From JAWXBM01 sp034440115 (GTDB lineage Bacteria > Pseudomonadota > Gammaproteobacteria > Xanthomonadales > SZUA-36): 52,532 nucleotides of DNA. The stretch covers positions 1 to 52,532 of the forward strand of contig JAWXBM010000059.1 of NCBI GenBank assembly GCA_034440115.1. Direction: 5' to 3'. Under the pieces are notes generated by a model, which had not been told where the DNA came from, did no database searches, and saw only the letters and a list, made by a program, of their open reading frames with translations. Below are positions 17,118 to 25,046 of this stretch, piece by piece. Position 1 is the stretch's first letter; each line of letters opens with the position of its first letter. The translations under genes and the position numbers were made by a program.

Positions 17118-18806
17118 CTACTTGTATCGAACGCCACCTTTGATGACCACATAAACCCGTTTCAAGGCGCCCAGGTCAGCCAGCGGATTGCCCGCAACAA
17201 CGATAACGTCTGCGAGTTTGCCTTCCTCAATGGTCCCCAACTGATCTTCCATACCCAGTGCTTCAGCGCCATTTCGGGTTGCAGCAATGATTGCCGCCAT
17301 GGGGGCCATGCCTTCCTCAACCATGTAGCGATACTCGACCGCATTCGAATCTTCTTGTTGAAAATTAAGGAACGAAGGCGTGTCGGTTCCCAACGAAAAT
17401 TTCGCTCCTTCCCGAATAAAACGCCGCATATTTTCATGCGAAGTCGCACGGCGAGCCTGAATCTGGTTATAGGACGGCCCAGCCACACCAAAGATATCGC
17501 CTTCGTTATTGATCCCTTCCAAAGTCGCTGCATCGCTTTTATAAATGGGGAGACCAGAGCGATCGGGATTTCGTTTGTTGAAAATCATCTTATCTCTATA
17601 GCGCATCAGCAGGCGGTATTCCTTCGGCTCCATGGACATGATGTAAAGAGTCTCATTGAAACGATGGGGGTTCTCTGCGGACTCTGCTCCCGTCACCATG
17701 ACACGCAGCAGCGTGTCGATGATCACGCCTTTCTCAACATAACCGCGAATAATGTCTTGCTCTATCAACTGACTGCCATAAAACGGGTGTTCGAGCGTAT
17801 CGATGTCGAAGGCCAACATTCGACGAAGCCCGTCGTTGTGGGGCCCCGCATGCACATCTATGCTTTTGCCGTGCTTATGCGCTTTGTCAATAATGTAGCG
17901 CAGTTCTTCGTCCGTAAAATCGTTTTGACCATCAAAAACCTCATCGGACATGTACAGTTTCCAGTAATTAAACTCGGGGCCAATAAAGCGGTCAGTCCCC
18001 TCTTTCACGTCATCGATAACATTGTAGGCAAATTCATTTCGCAGCCAATCCACTGCCCCTTTGGGCGTATTGTTTTCCTTCAGATAGTGTTGAAAATGTT
18101 TTTCGCTGGTAAATAGTGCGCCACCCAAATAGATGCGAGGCCCAGCAATTTCACCTGAGTCAATTCTTTTTATTACAGGAAGAATGCGCTTTGCAGGGCC
18201 GCTCGTCTGGCGCATGCTGGTAATGCCCTGCATCAAATAGACATAGGCACGATCAGGCATTCTGGCGAAAGTTTCTTCCCAACGGGCACGGAGAACATCT
18301 AATGGAAGATCAGCCGTTGGAGCCGGATAGAGCGGATTGAGCTGAATATGCTGATTGGAGTTGATAATTCCAGGCATGATAGTCATGCCGTCAGTATTAA
18401 TCACCTGCGCGCCATCAGGAATTTGAATGTCTTCCGTTCGCCCAACTTTGGTGATCTTTTCACCCTCAATCAGAACGGTATAGCCCAATTTCGGAGGTGC
18501 ACCGGTGGCATCGATCAAGAGTCCACCGACAAGAGCAATGGGATGAGTGGGTAAAAAAGGTGGTTCCTGAGGGCCAAGGAATTCGGGGATCATTTCGTCC
18601 TGCGCCACAACTTCGCCCATTATCGACAGACACATGGTAATGGCCAGTGCGAATGAGTACTTATTTAGATATCCGCGCCGCCCGGTGCCTACTCTGGCAG
18701 TGCAGCAGTCTATTTGATGACCCAATCGAAATTGGGGTACACCTACCAGACGTGCAAAAAGTCCGGTCGTTCCTGTTCGTTTAATACCGCTGCCAATAGA
18801 GCCCAT
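17118..18806 (-). CDS. Amidohydrolase superfamily protein with NxH in place of HxH (copy A1)
   Basis: 562 residues from ATG 18806 (GAGG 9 bases upstream; ATG 18821 has no ribosome site). About 50 polar, basic residues precede a hydrophobic signal/anchor segment (51-68). The TIM-barrel enzyme follows: PGIINSNQHIQLNP, in which the first metal His of the usual DxHxH is Asn151, with His153 kept. The other expected ligands are present: Lys in FNYWKLYM, His in SIDVHAG, His in TLEHPF, and Asp in SLGTDTPSF. The relatives are imidazolonepropionase-like/Xaa-Pro dipeptidase type hydrolases of amides and peptides. Very close in sequence to copy A3 (34877-36442). Probably periplasmic. Activity uncertain because of the ligand change. 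Confidence 0.85.
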   Translation of the reverse strand: MGSIGSGIKRTGTTGLFARLVGVPQFRLGHQIDCCTARVGTGRRGYLNKYSFALAITMCLSIMGEVVAQDEMIPEFLGPQEPPFLPTHPIALVGGLLIDATGAPPKLGYTVLIEGEKITKVGRTEDIQIPDGAQVINTDGMTIMPGIINSNQHIQLNPLYPAPTADLPLDVLRARWEETFARMPDRAYVYLMQGITSMRQTSGPAKRILPVIKRIDSGEIAGPRIYLGGALFTSEKHFQHYLKENNTPKGAVDWLRNEFAYNVIDDVKEGTDRFIGPEFNYWKLYMSDEVFDGQNDFTDEELRYIIDKAHKHGKSIDVHAGPHNDGLRRMLAFDIDTLEHPFYGSQLIEQDIIRGYVEKGVIIDTLLRVMVTGAESAENPHRFNETLYIMSMEPKEYRLLMRYRDKMIFNKRNPDRSGLPIYKSDAATLEGINNEGDIFGVAGPSYNQIQARRATSHENMRRFIREGAKFSLGTDTPSFLNFQQEDSNAVEYRYMVEEGMAPMAAIIAATRNGAEALGMEDQLGTIEEGKLADVIVVAGNPLADLGALKRVYVVIKGGVRYK

Positions 18807-18833
18807 GTTATGCATCCTCATTCGTTGTCTGAA

Positions 18834-18850
18834 TTTCCAAGAGTTGGAAA
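18834..18850. promoter_or_regulatory. Perfect 7-3-7 palindrome upstream of amidohydrolase A1
   Basis: TTTCCAA-GAG-TTGGAAA, a perfect inverted repeat 27 bases before the chosen start codon at 18806. Its size and place suit a dimeric repressor operator; the MarR encoded in the same run is one candidate. No U-tract, so a terminator is unlikely. Confidence 0.45.
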
Positions 18851-19026
18851 AGCACGAAAACTGCCTATGAAACCTACTTCCTGCTGAAGCCTTTTCTGAT
18901 TGGTTTGCAAATAAATTCCCGCTTTCTTACCCATTTTTTAGAGCGTCGAGTGGAACCCGCATTGATTGCGCCATATCAAAATTCCCAGTTGCCTCGTGCT
19001 TTGTTCATGCAATTTCCAAACAGGCG

Positions 19027-20382
19027 TTAACGCACCACTTGCCCATCCGCAATAACATGACGAACATCTCTGAGATTTTGGATATCGCTCAGCGGGTTTG
19101 CGCCTACGATTAGCAAGTCTGCAAGTCTCCCCACTTCCACTGTGCCAAGCTTGTCGCCCATCCCCAAAATTTCAGCACCTACGCTTGTGGCTGAATTAAG
19201 CACTTCCTCATCGCTAAGTCCTGCGTCCTTTAGAAAGCCGAGTTCCACGTAATAATCTTCCGGATAGCGGCGTTCATTTTCGAACGGAATATCGGTCCCC
19301 ACGCCCAGCGGCACGCCTGCTTTGTGGGCGGCCCGAACCATTTGGATGTGTTGTTCATGGTCCACTGGGAATCTTCTCGACATCGTATAGTAAAATCCGC
19401 CTGCGGGGATGCCCGCGGACGGATACCCCGTTGTAATTACGTTATAGAACGCGGTAAGCGTGGGCACCAAGGCAGTTTTATTGCTCACCATGCTATTGAT
19501 GATGTCCTGATTGAGGTCCAGCGGGTGCTCAATGCTATCAACGCCTACTTCAGCGGCCCATTGGCTAAACTCGCCAAAGGAATCAACAGCCACTGGGATA
19601 CCATGCAAATGTGCTTCGTTTACCGCCGCGTCAATCTCTTCGCGTGTGTAGGGCGCTGTAAGTTTTATCCAGTCCGCCTGCATTCGGATCTGCTCGCGCA
19701 CGGCCAGCCGCCAGTCCCAGGGACCATTGGCCACGCGTACTCGATCGTTGTCCGCCAAACTCTTGGGTCTGCCGGTCGCTGTTGACGTAATTTCATCTGC
19801 ATGGCCGCCGCGGGACGCTATCAACTGTCCACTCCATAAAACACGGGGGCCATCAATGAGATGCCGTTCCACCGCTTCCTTGATGCGAAGCGCGACGTCG
19901 TTACTTGTGCCGACATCTCTGACTGCAGTAATTCCAGCATCTAGAAATTGACCCAAAAGCAAGGTGGCACGTATTGCGGCAGCAACATCGGTGTCCCGGT
20001 AACGTGAAAAATCTTCGCCACGCTGCTGGGTAAAATGGATGTGGAGGTCAATCAATCCCGGCACAATATAAAGACCGCTGGCGTCAATCTGTTTGTCAAC
20101 GTGGGCGGGCACTTCGACATTCGGGGATTGGCCAACCGCGACGATCCGATCGCCCCGAACCACAACCACGGCATTCTTTTTCGGGGCGCCTTTCCGGCCA
20201 TCAATCAGTGTTCCGCCGGTGATAAGCAGCACTTCATCTTTGGAGGTGTCGGCAGGAGGAAGCGGAACCCGACGGGTGTCGTCCGAAGTTCGCCAAGCGA
20301 TTTCCTGGGCCCGAGCAGCGCTTTGCGCCAGCAAACATGCCATCAATAGAACAGGAGTCATTCCCAGTAGTTTTCTTAACAT
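19027..20382 (-). CDS. Exported amidohydrolase, imidazolonepropionase-like, with His-to-Asp change (copy B1)
   Basis: 451 residues from ATG 20382 (GAGG 8 bases upstream; the longer frame begins at a TTG). Sec signal about 1-25. The HxH motif is intact (DLHIH, His114/His116), the carboxylated-lysine candidate is Lys240 (DWIKLTAPY), His286 (SIEHPLD) and Asp364 (GVGTD) are present. The metal ligand usually found as VAxHA is Asp267 here (VAVDSFG). The same change is in paralogue B2 (21849-23258), so it is a family trait and not an error. Relatives hydrolyse dipeptides and N-acyl amino acids. It is 205 bases downstream of A1's upstream region and transcribed in the same direction. Confidence 0.87.
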   Translation of the reverse strand: MLRKLLGMTPVLLMACLLAQSAARAQEIAWRTSDDTRRVPLPPADTSKDEVLLITGGTLIDGRKGAPKKNAVVVVRGDRIVAVGQSPNVEVPAHVDKQIDASGLYIVPGLIDLHIHFTQQRGEDFSRYRDTDVAAAIRATLLLGQFLDAGITAVRDVGTSNDVALRIKEAVERHLIDGPRVLWSGQLIASRGGHADEITSTATGRPKSLADNDRVRVANGPWDWRLAVREQIRMQADWIKLTAPYTREEIDAAVNEAHLHGIPVAVDSFGEFSQWAAEVGVDSIEHPLDLNQDIINSMVSNKTALVPTLTAFYNVITTGYPSAGIPAGGFYYTMSRRFPVDHEQHIQMVRAAHKAGVPLGVGTDIPFENERRYPEDYYVELGFLKDAGLSDEEVLNSATSVGAEILGMGDKLGTVEVGRLADLLIVGANPLSDIQNLRDVRHVIADGQVVR

Positions 20383-20765
20383 AATACGAAACCTCAACGG
20401 ATGGACTTCATCAAACTTCGTGCTCGACTACCATTTGAGTGCACAGCAAGTCGTATTGAATCTGACGGCCAAACAAAAACCTGCAGCAGACTGTCAGAAA
20501 AAATACTAGCAGTTTGACATGCACAAATTATCGTGTGACTTTGGTTACATTATGCTAGGGCATTTTTAACGACAAAGCAACCTTCAATATAGCTTTGGAA
20601 CGCTACTGGAAGTCCGCTTGGAAGGCATGGCCGTCCCGGTCTAAAAAACATTTATCAGTCACGATATCCGTTCGCTAAAACTCCCCTGCGCCTTGGAAAG
20701 GCGGTACGTGTCGAATGATCAACGACTGATGACCCCGGTGGATCAAACCTCACTGGAGTCGAACC
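20383..20765. other. 383-base intergenic region between amidohydrolase B1 and the lipocalin-like gene
   Basis: No gene is supported. The side near B1 is AT-rich and should hold its promoter. The other side has a small hairpin, CGCCTT-GGA-AAGGCG at 20689-20703. On the minus strand this is followed within 12 bases by a TTTT run, so it is a weak candidate terminator for the lipocalin-like gene. Confidence 0.4.
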
Positions 20766-21527
20766 TCACCTGGATGCATCTGCACCTTTCACGCGCCGGA
20801 ACTTTTGGACCGAGTCACCGCCGAGTTCCAAGATCAACAAATCTCCCGCCACGTTGGCCTTCGATTCGCGCGCCACCGACCCTTCCTGCACAGAGCCGAC
20901 GCCGCCCACTGCTTGCATCGACCAATCTACCGACAGGCTCATCGCCCCGCCGTTTCGGTGAAAGGCTCCAGCATGAGCCCGTCCGTCCAGGCCGTCTTCG
21001 GTCTTCATCGTGTATATCATTGCGAATCTATCTCCAGAGAAAATCATCATGCCCGAGGCAGGACCGGTCTTGGCAGGGCTCTCATAACTTTCCATCAGCC
21101 AGGCTCCACCTAGCTCACCTGCTTCACCCGAGGTAAGCTTTGTAAATTTATGGACGGAGCCACTGGCGTATCTTATTATCAACTGGTTTCCTGTAAGTTC
21201 GACTCGACCCTTGGCCAGTATTTCGTTTTTCATCACCTCCGGCGTTCCAGCTACATTCTGAACCCACCATGGAATCGTATAGGTAATTTCGTCGCCCTCA
21301 AGGTTGTATCTTCCACCATGACTTCGGCCGGAGCTGCCCTCGTAATCCATTTTGTAGACCGTGGAAAAGTAACCTTTCGCGAAGATGATGATGCCATTTA
21401 CCGGAATGCTTTCGTTTTCTAGCTGGTAGCTCTCCAAAAGCCACGCTCCTTCGATCGCGTCTGCGAAATTTGTCCGAGCAGCAGCTAACAAAAATAGCGC
21501 AACCAGTATCAACCGTATTTTTGACAT
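20766..21527 (-). CDS. Exported protein with two tandem lipocalin-like domains
   Basis: 253 residues from ATG 21527, which has AAGGA 7 bases upstream; the frame stays open to 21590 without a better start. Sec signal about 1-22. The mature part is an internal duplication: the first half opens EGAWLLESYQLE and the second GGAWLMESYES. Each then has a hydrophobic strand (GIIIFAKGYFSTVY versus GMMIFSGDRFAMIY), a Gly-His rich turn (HGGRYN versus HAGAFH) and a closing strand (SVHKFTKL versus SVQKFRRV). This layout suits small lipocalin-like barrels that bind hydrophobic ligands. No catalytic motif. It may carry substrate or product in the periplasm (inference). Confidence 0.7.
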   Translation of the reverse strand: MSKIRLILVALFLLAAARTNFADAIEGAWLLESYQLENESIPVNGIIIFAKGYFSTVYKMDYEGSSGRSHGGRYNLEGDEITYTIPWWVQNVAGTPEVMKNEILAKGRVELTGNQLIIRYASGSVHKFTKLTSGEAGELGGAWLMESYESPAKTGPASGMMIFSGDRFAMIYTMKTEDGLDGRAHAGAFHRNGGAMSLSVDWSMQAVGGVGSVQEGSVARESKANVAGDLLILELGGDSVQKFRRVKGADASR

Positions 21528-21848
21528 ACTATTTCCTTTCGATTTTATGCAACAATCTGCGGATGTCATTGATTTCATTCGGCGGGGCACCTGTCGCTGG
21601 TCATCAAATTACCTACAAATCTGCACCCGTTTTGTTGCATGATTGAGACATTGTTCACGCGCATTGTCAAGCGATTATGGTTCTAAATTAGTGGCATTTG
21701 CGAGCGGTGACTCACTCGAATTATATATTTCCATGTGCTAGGATGCGCGATATTTCACATACTTTTTGGAGCTTTTAGGTTAGCTGGCACCGAGAAAGAT
21801 TTGGTGCTGCTATGCTGAATATTCCTCGAAAACTTTGGGGGGTCATTG
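21528..21848. other. 321-base divergent intergenic region
   Basis: This region separates the minus-strand run from the plus-strand run and should contain back-to-back promoters. I see AT-rich stretches (ATTATATATTT near 21720) and an imperfect stem, GGCACC...GGTGC, about 21786-21811, but no confident -35/-10 pair and no gene. Confidence 0.45.
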
Positions 21849-23258
21849 GTGACAAATGAATTGAATCGCGCGCGAAGAGTGAAGCTACTGGCGGCGCTGG
21901 GATCATTGATAAGCTTCACTTTTTTCTCGACCCAGGCATTTTCATCCGAAAATGTCGGAATCGGTGCAACCACAAATGATACGCGACGCGTTCCTGTCCC
22001 ACCGCACGATTATTCAAACGACCCAGTTGTCGTTTTGCGCGGCGGCACCTTGATCCTGGGCACCGGATCTCCCCCCATTGAAAACGCCCTGCTAATTTCG
22101 CAGGGAGATCGAATTCTGTATGCAGGTTCGTCGGCCGGCCATGAAGTACCTTCCGCGCCGCACACCACGATCGACACATCAGGCCTTTATATTCTGCCGG
22201 GTCTTATTGACTTGCATGTACACATGACCTCTCAACGCGGCGATGACGCTGGTCGCTATCGGGATTCTGACGCCGCAGCGGCTATCCGGGGAACCCTGCT
22301 ACTTCGTCAGCTTGGAGATGCCGGCATAACAACCATCCGTGATACAGGGACTCGAAACGATGTGGCTCTGCGCCTCAAAGAAGCCATCGAGCGCCGCCTG
22401 ATCTCCGGGCCGCGCATATTGTGGAGTGGACAGCGTATCGTGATCCGATCAGGCCACGGGGATGAGATTGTAGGGGTGGGGAACGGCCGGCCAAAAAGCC
22501 TGGAAGTCGGTGATCGGGAGCGACTTGCCAACGGACCCTGGGAATGGCGACTCGCCGTTCGTGAGCAAATCCGCCAACAGGCAGACTGGATCAAGATCAC
22601 CGCCCCTTACACAAAAGAGGAACTTGAGGCGGGTATAGACGAAGCCCACCTGCACGGTATTCCGGTTGCTGTTGACTCCTTCGGCAAGTTCAGTCGATGG
22701 GCTGCTGAAGCATCCATCGACAGCATTGAACATCCATTGGACATGGACCAGGAAACCATTGAAGCAATGGCGAAAAACGGTGTTGGTTTCGTTCCGACCT
22801 TGACGACATTCTACAATATGATGGTCGAAGGATATCCTTCGATGAGTATTCCTGCGGGCGGATTCTATCACACCATGGCACGCCGTTTTCCAATCAGCCA
22901 TGAGCAACATCTCCATGCTGTCAACGCAGCGCGCGTTGCAGGCGTCCGCATTGGCGTCGGCACTGATGTGCCCATTCAGGCTGAGAAGCGCTACCCGCAA
23001 AGCTATTATACGGAGCTGGAATTATTGAAGAGTGCCGGCCTGTCCGACGAAGAGGTTCTGGCCTCCGCAACCCGCGTAGGCGCAGAGATTCTGCGGATGG
23101 AAGACAAGCTCGGCACCCTTGAGCGAGGCAAGCTGGCGGACATTTTGGTGGTGGGTGCAAACCCGCTGGCTGACATACGGCGTGTTCAAGATGTAAGGCT
23201 CGTAATCGCCGGCGGCAAGGTGATACGAAACGAGATAAGCCTGGACGCCGCTGACTGA
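21849..23258 (+). CDS. Exported amidohydrolase, imidazolonepropionase-like, with His-to-Asp change (copy B2)
   Basis: 469 residues. GTG at 21849 is chosen because GGGGGG lies 6 bases upstream; a TTG at 21846 is the alternative. Sec signal about 12-32. Paralogue of B1: DLHVH (His123/His125), RYRDSDAAAAIRGTLLLRQ, Lys249 (DWIKITAPY), Asp276 (VAVDSFG) in place of a ligand His, His295 (SIEHPLD) and a late GVGTD. The DTRRVPVPPHDYSNDPV stretch after the signal peptide is shared with B1, showing the pair arose by duplication. Likely periplasmic hydrolysis of a peptide-like amide, feeding the APC permease gene 222 bases downstream. Confidence 0.87.
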   Translation: MTNELNRARRVKLLAALGSLISFTFFSTQAFSSENVGIGATTNDTRRVPVPPHDYSNDPVVVLRGGTLILGTGSPPIENALLISQGDRILYAGSSAGHEVPSAPHTTIDTSGLYILPGLIDLHVHMTSQRGDDAGRYRDSDAAAAIRGTLLLRQLGDAGITTIRDTGTRNDVALRLKEAIERRLISGPRILWSGQRIVIRSGHGDEIVGVGNGRPKSLEVGDRERLANGPWEWRLAVREQIRQQADWIKITAPYTKEELEAGIDEAHLHGIPVAVDSFGKFSRWAAEASIDSIEHPLDMDQETIEAMAKNGVGFVPTLTTFYNMMVEGYPSMSIPAGGFYHTMARRFPISHEQHLHAVNAARVAGVRIGVGTDVPIQAEKRYPQSYYTELELLKSAGLSDEEVLASATRVGAEILRMEDKLGTLERGKLADILVVGANPLADIRRVQDVRLVIAGGKVIRNEISLDAAD

Positions 23259-23292
23259 CTTTTTGGCGAAATATGGTTTCTTGGTCAATCAC

Positions 23293-23318
23293 GTGCCGAG
23301 CCTCTGTTCGCTCGGCAC
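23293..23318 (+). terminator. GC-rich hairpin after amidohydrolase B2
   Basis: GTGCCGAGC (23293-23301), 8-base loop, GCTCGGCAC (23310-23318): a perfect 9-bp stem 35 bases after the stop. There is no immediate U-tract (only GGTTT about 10 bases on), so it may slow rather than end transcription or act as an RNA-stabilising structure. Confidence 0.5.
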
Positions 23319-23480
23319 AGCGGCCGCGGTTTCGATAGCACCTTTTCGTGACAGGTTGTATGATGCAAAATCAGATGATAGTTGTCAGATCAACTAAACT
23401 TTGGTCGCTGTCGATATTACGGTAAGGATGCACCATTGATCCCGCTTTCGCTCCCAATCAGAATTCAGGGATAAGAAAAT

Positions 23481-24950
23481 ATGAGTAAAGTCAGTCTTGC
23501 TCGACACATGGGTTTGCTGGGTTTGGCCTCCACCGGCATATGCTCCATGCTGGGGGCTTCAATCTATGTAGTCCCATTCATGATTCAACGCAATGTGCCA
23601 GGTATCGGGCCCTATGTGTTGCCGGCGTTTCTAATTGCTGCTGTGCCCGCAATCTTAGCTGCTCTGGCTTACAGCATTTTGGCATCCGCTATGCCTCGGG
23701 CCGGGGGAAGCTACATTTACGCCAGTCGAGGGCTCAACCCTTTTCTTGGCTTTGTCGCCAGCTTCTCTCAGTGGTTTGGGCTTTCGATCGTGATTGGGGT
23801 AATCGCCTACGTCATCATCCCTTTCTTCAGGGATATAGCCCAGCAGATGGGGATGACCGGCCTCGCCGAAGTTCTGGATTATGGCTCCGTAAGGGTCATG
23901 CTTGCATTGAGCGTGTTATGGATTTTTGTGGTCGTTAACATACTCGGAGTCAAAGTTTATGAGCGAACCCTGGTACCTCTTATGGTGTTGATGTTCGCGC
24001 TCGGCGCGATAGTAATCGTGGCTGGATTTTCATTTGACCATCAAGACTTCAAGAACGCCATCGCGAGCGCGAAAGAAATCTCGGACAGGACCGTCGATTT
24101 TAATGTCATCACGCTCTTTTCTGCCGCGGCCATTCTCTTTTCAAGTTTCATTGGGTTTGACTCGATAGCACAGGCTGGGGGGGAAGCGCGAAATCCGTCC
24201 TCTTCCCTGCCTAAGGCGATTGGCATTGCAGTTCTAACAGTGGGAAGCTTTTATTTTCTGTTTACATCGGCCGTGTACCACGCCATTCCCTGGCAGTTTA
24301 TCGCCAGCGAGGCAATGAGTCGGGATATCACTGCTGCAGGGATGCTCAGTTATTTACTTCCCTCAGGATGGGCAATTGTTATCGTGCTCGGCGCGGCTAT
24401 CGCTCTGCTTAATGACTTGCCAGCCATGATACTTTCTGTATCAAGACTGATGTTTGCCTGGGCGGAAGACGGAATATTTCCAAAGCCTCTTGCACGGGTC
24501 AGCGCCACGCGCCATACGCCTGTCGTTGCCATTGTTGCCAGCGGAGTTATGGCATCCGTCGGTATTTTGGGGAGTCATTTTGCGGGTGACTTTTTCCTCG
24601 GAGTAGACATCATGGTCACCTCCATGCTGGTCAATTTTCTGTTGATGTGCATCACCGTTGTCGCGCTGCCAAAACATAACCCAGATTTATATAGAGAAAT
24701 AAGAGTGGTTTCCAGTCGTAAAGTGCAGCTCGCACTTTCCTGGACGGGTATTTTCATATTAAGCGCATTTCTTTGTATCCATATTTGGAAAGACCTATCG
24801 TCCGATGTACAAGAGTGGTATTTTCATTCCACACCTGTCTGGCTCATTGTAATGACGATCGCGACATTAATTTATACTCGCGAACGGGCGATACTGAACA
24901 GAACAGGGATAAATACTCATGAATTTTTCAAAAAGCTTCCACCCGAGTAG
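23481..24950 (+). CDS. APC family amino-acid permease
   Basis: 489 residues with about 12 transmembrane segments. TM1 has the broken-helix glycines STGICSMLGASIYVVP, and TM2-3 carries AMPRAGGSYIYASRG, the consensus of the amino acid-polyamine-organocation family; FIGFDSIAQAGGEARNPS is the TM6 block. It would import an amino acid or amine into the cytoplasm by proton coupling. GGGATAAG precedes the ATG. It lies between two exported amidohydrolases on the same strand, consistent with uptake of their products. The last 60 residues include a final helix and a basic tail. Confidence 0.9.
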   Translation: MSKVSLARHMGLLGLASTGICSMLGASIYVVPFMIQRNVPGIGPYVLPAFLIAAVPAILAALAYSILASAMPRAGGSYIYASRGLNPFLGFVASFSQWFGLSIVIGVIAYVIIPFFRDIAQQMGMTGLAEVLDYGSVRVMLALSVLWIFVVVNILGVKVYERTLVPLMVLMFALGAIVIVAGFSFDHQDFKNAIASAKEISDRTVDFNVITLFSAAAILFSSFIGFDSIAQAGGEARNPSSSLPKAIGIAVLTVGSFYFLFTSAVYHAIPWQFIASEAMSRDITAAGMLSYLLPSGWAIVIVLGAAIALLNDLPAMILSVSRLMFAWAEDGIFPKPLARVSATRHTPVVAIVASGVMASVGILGSHFAGDFFLGVDIMVTSMLVNFLLMCITVVALPKHNPDLYREIRVVSSRKVQLALSWTGIFILSAFLCIHIWKDLSSDVQEWYFHSTPVWLIVMTIATLIYTRERAILNRTGINTHEFFKKLPPE

Positions 24951-25046
24951 TGTCACCGACATTGTTGCGAATGGTTGCTTGGGTAAAGCCTGTCCCAACC
25001 TGGGTTTATTTGTGCAAATGTGTGCTGATACAATTGAGGAATACCA

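Noticed and set aside
16998..18116. 372-codon plus-strand open frame opposite amidohydrolase A1
   Set aside because: It lies wholly antisense to two well-supported genes, has no recognisable motif and no ribosome site; shadow frame.
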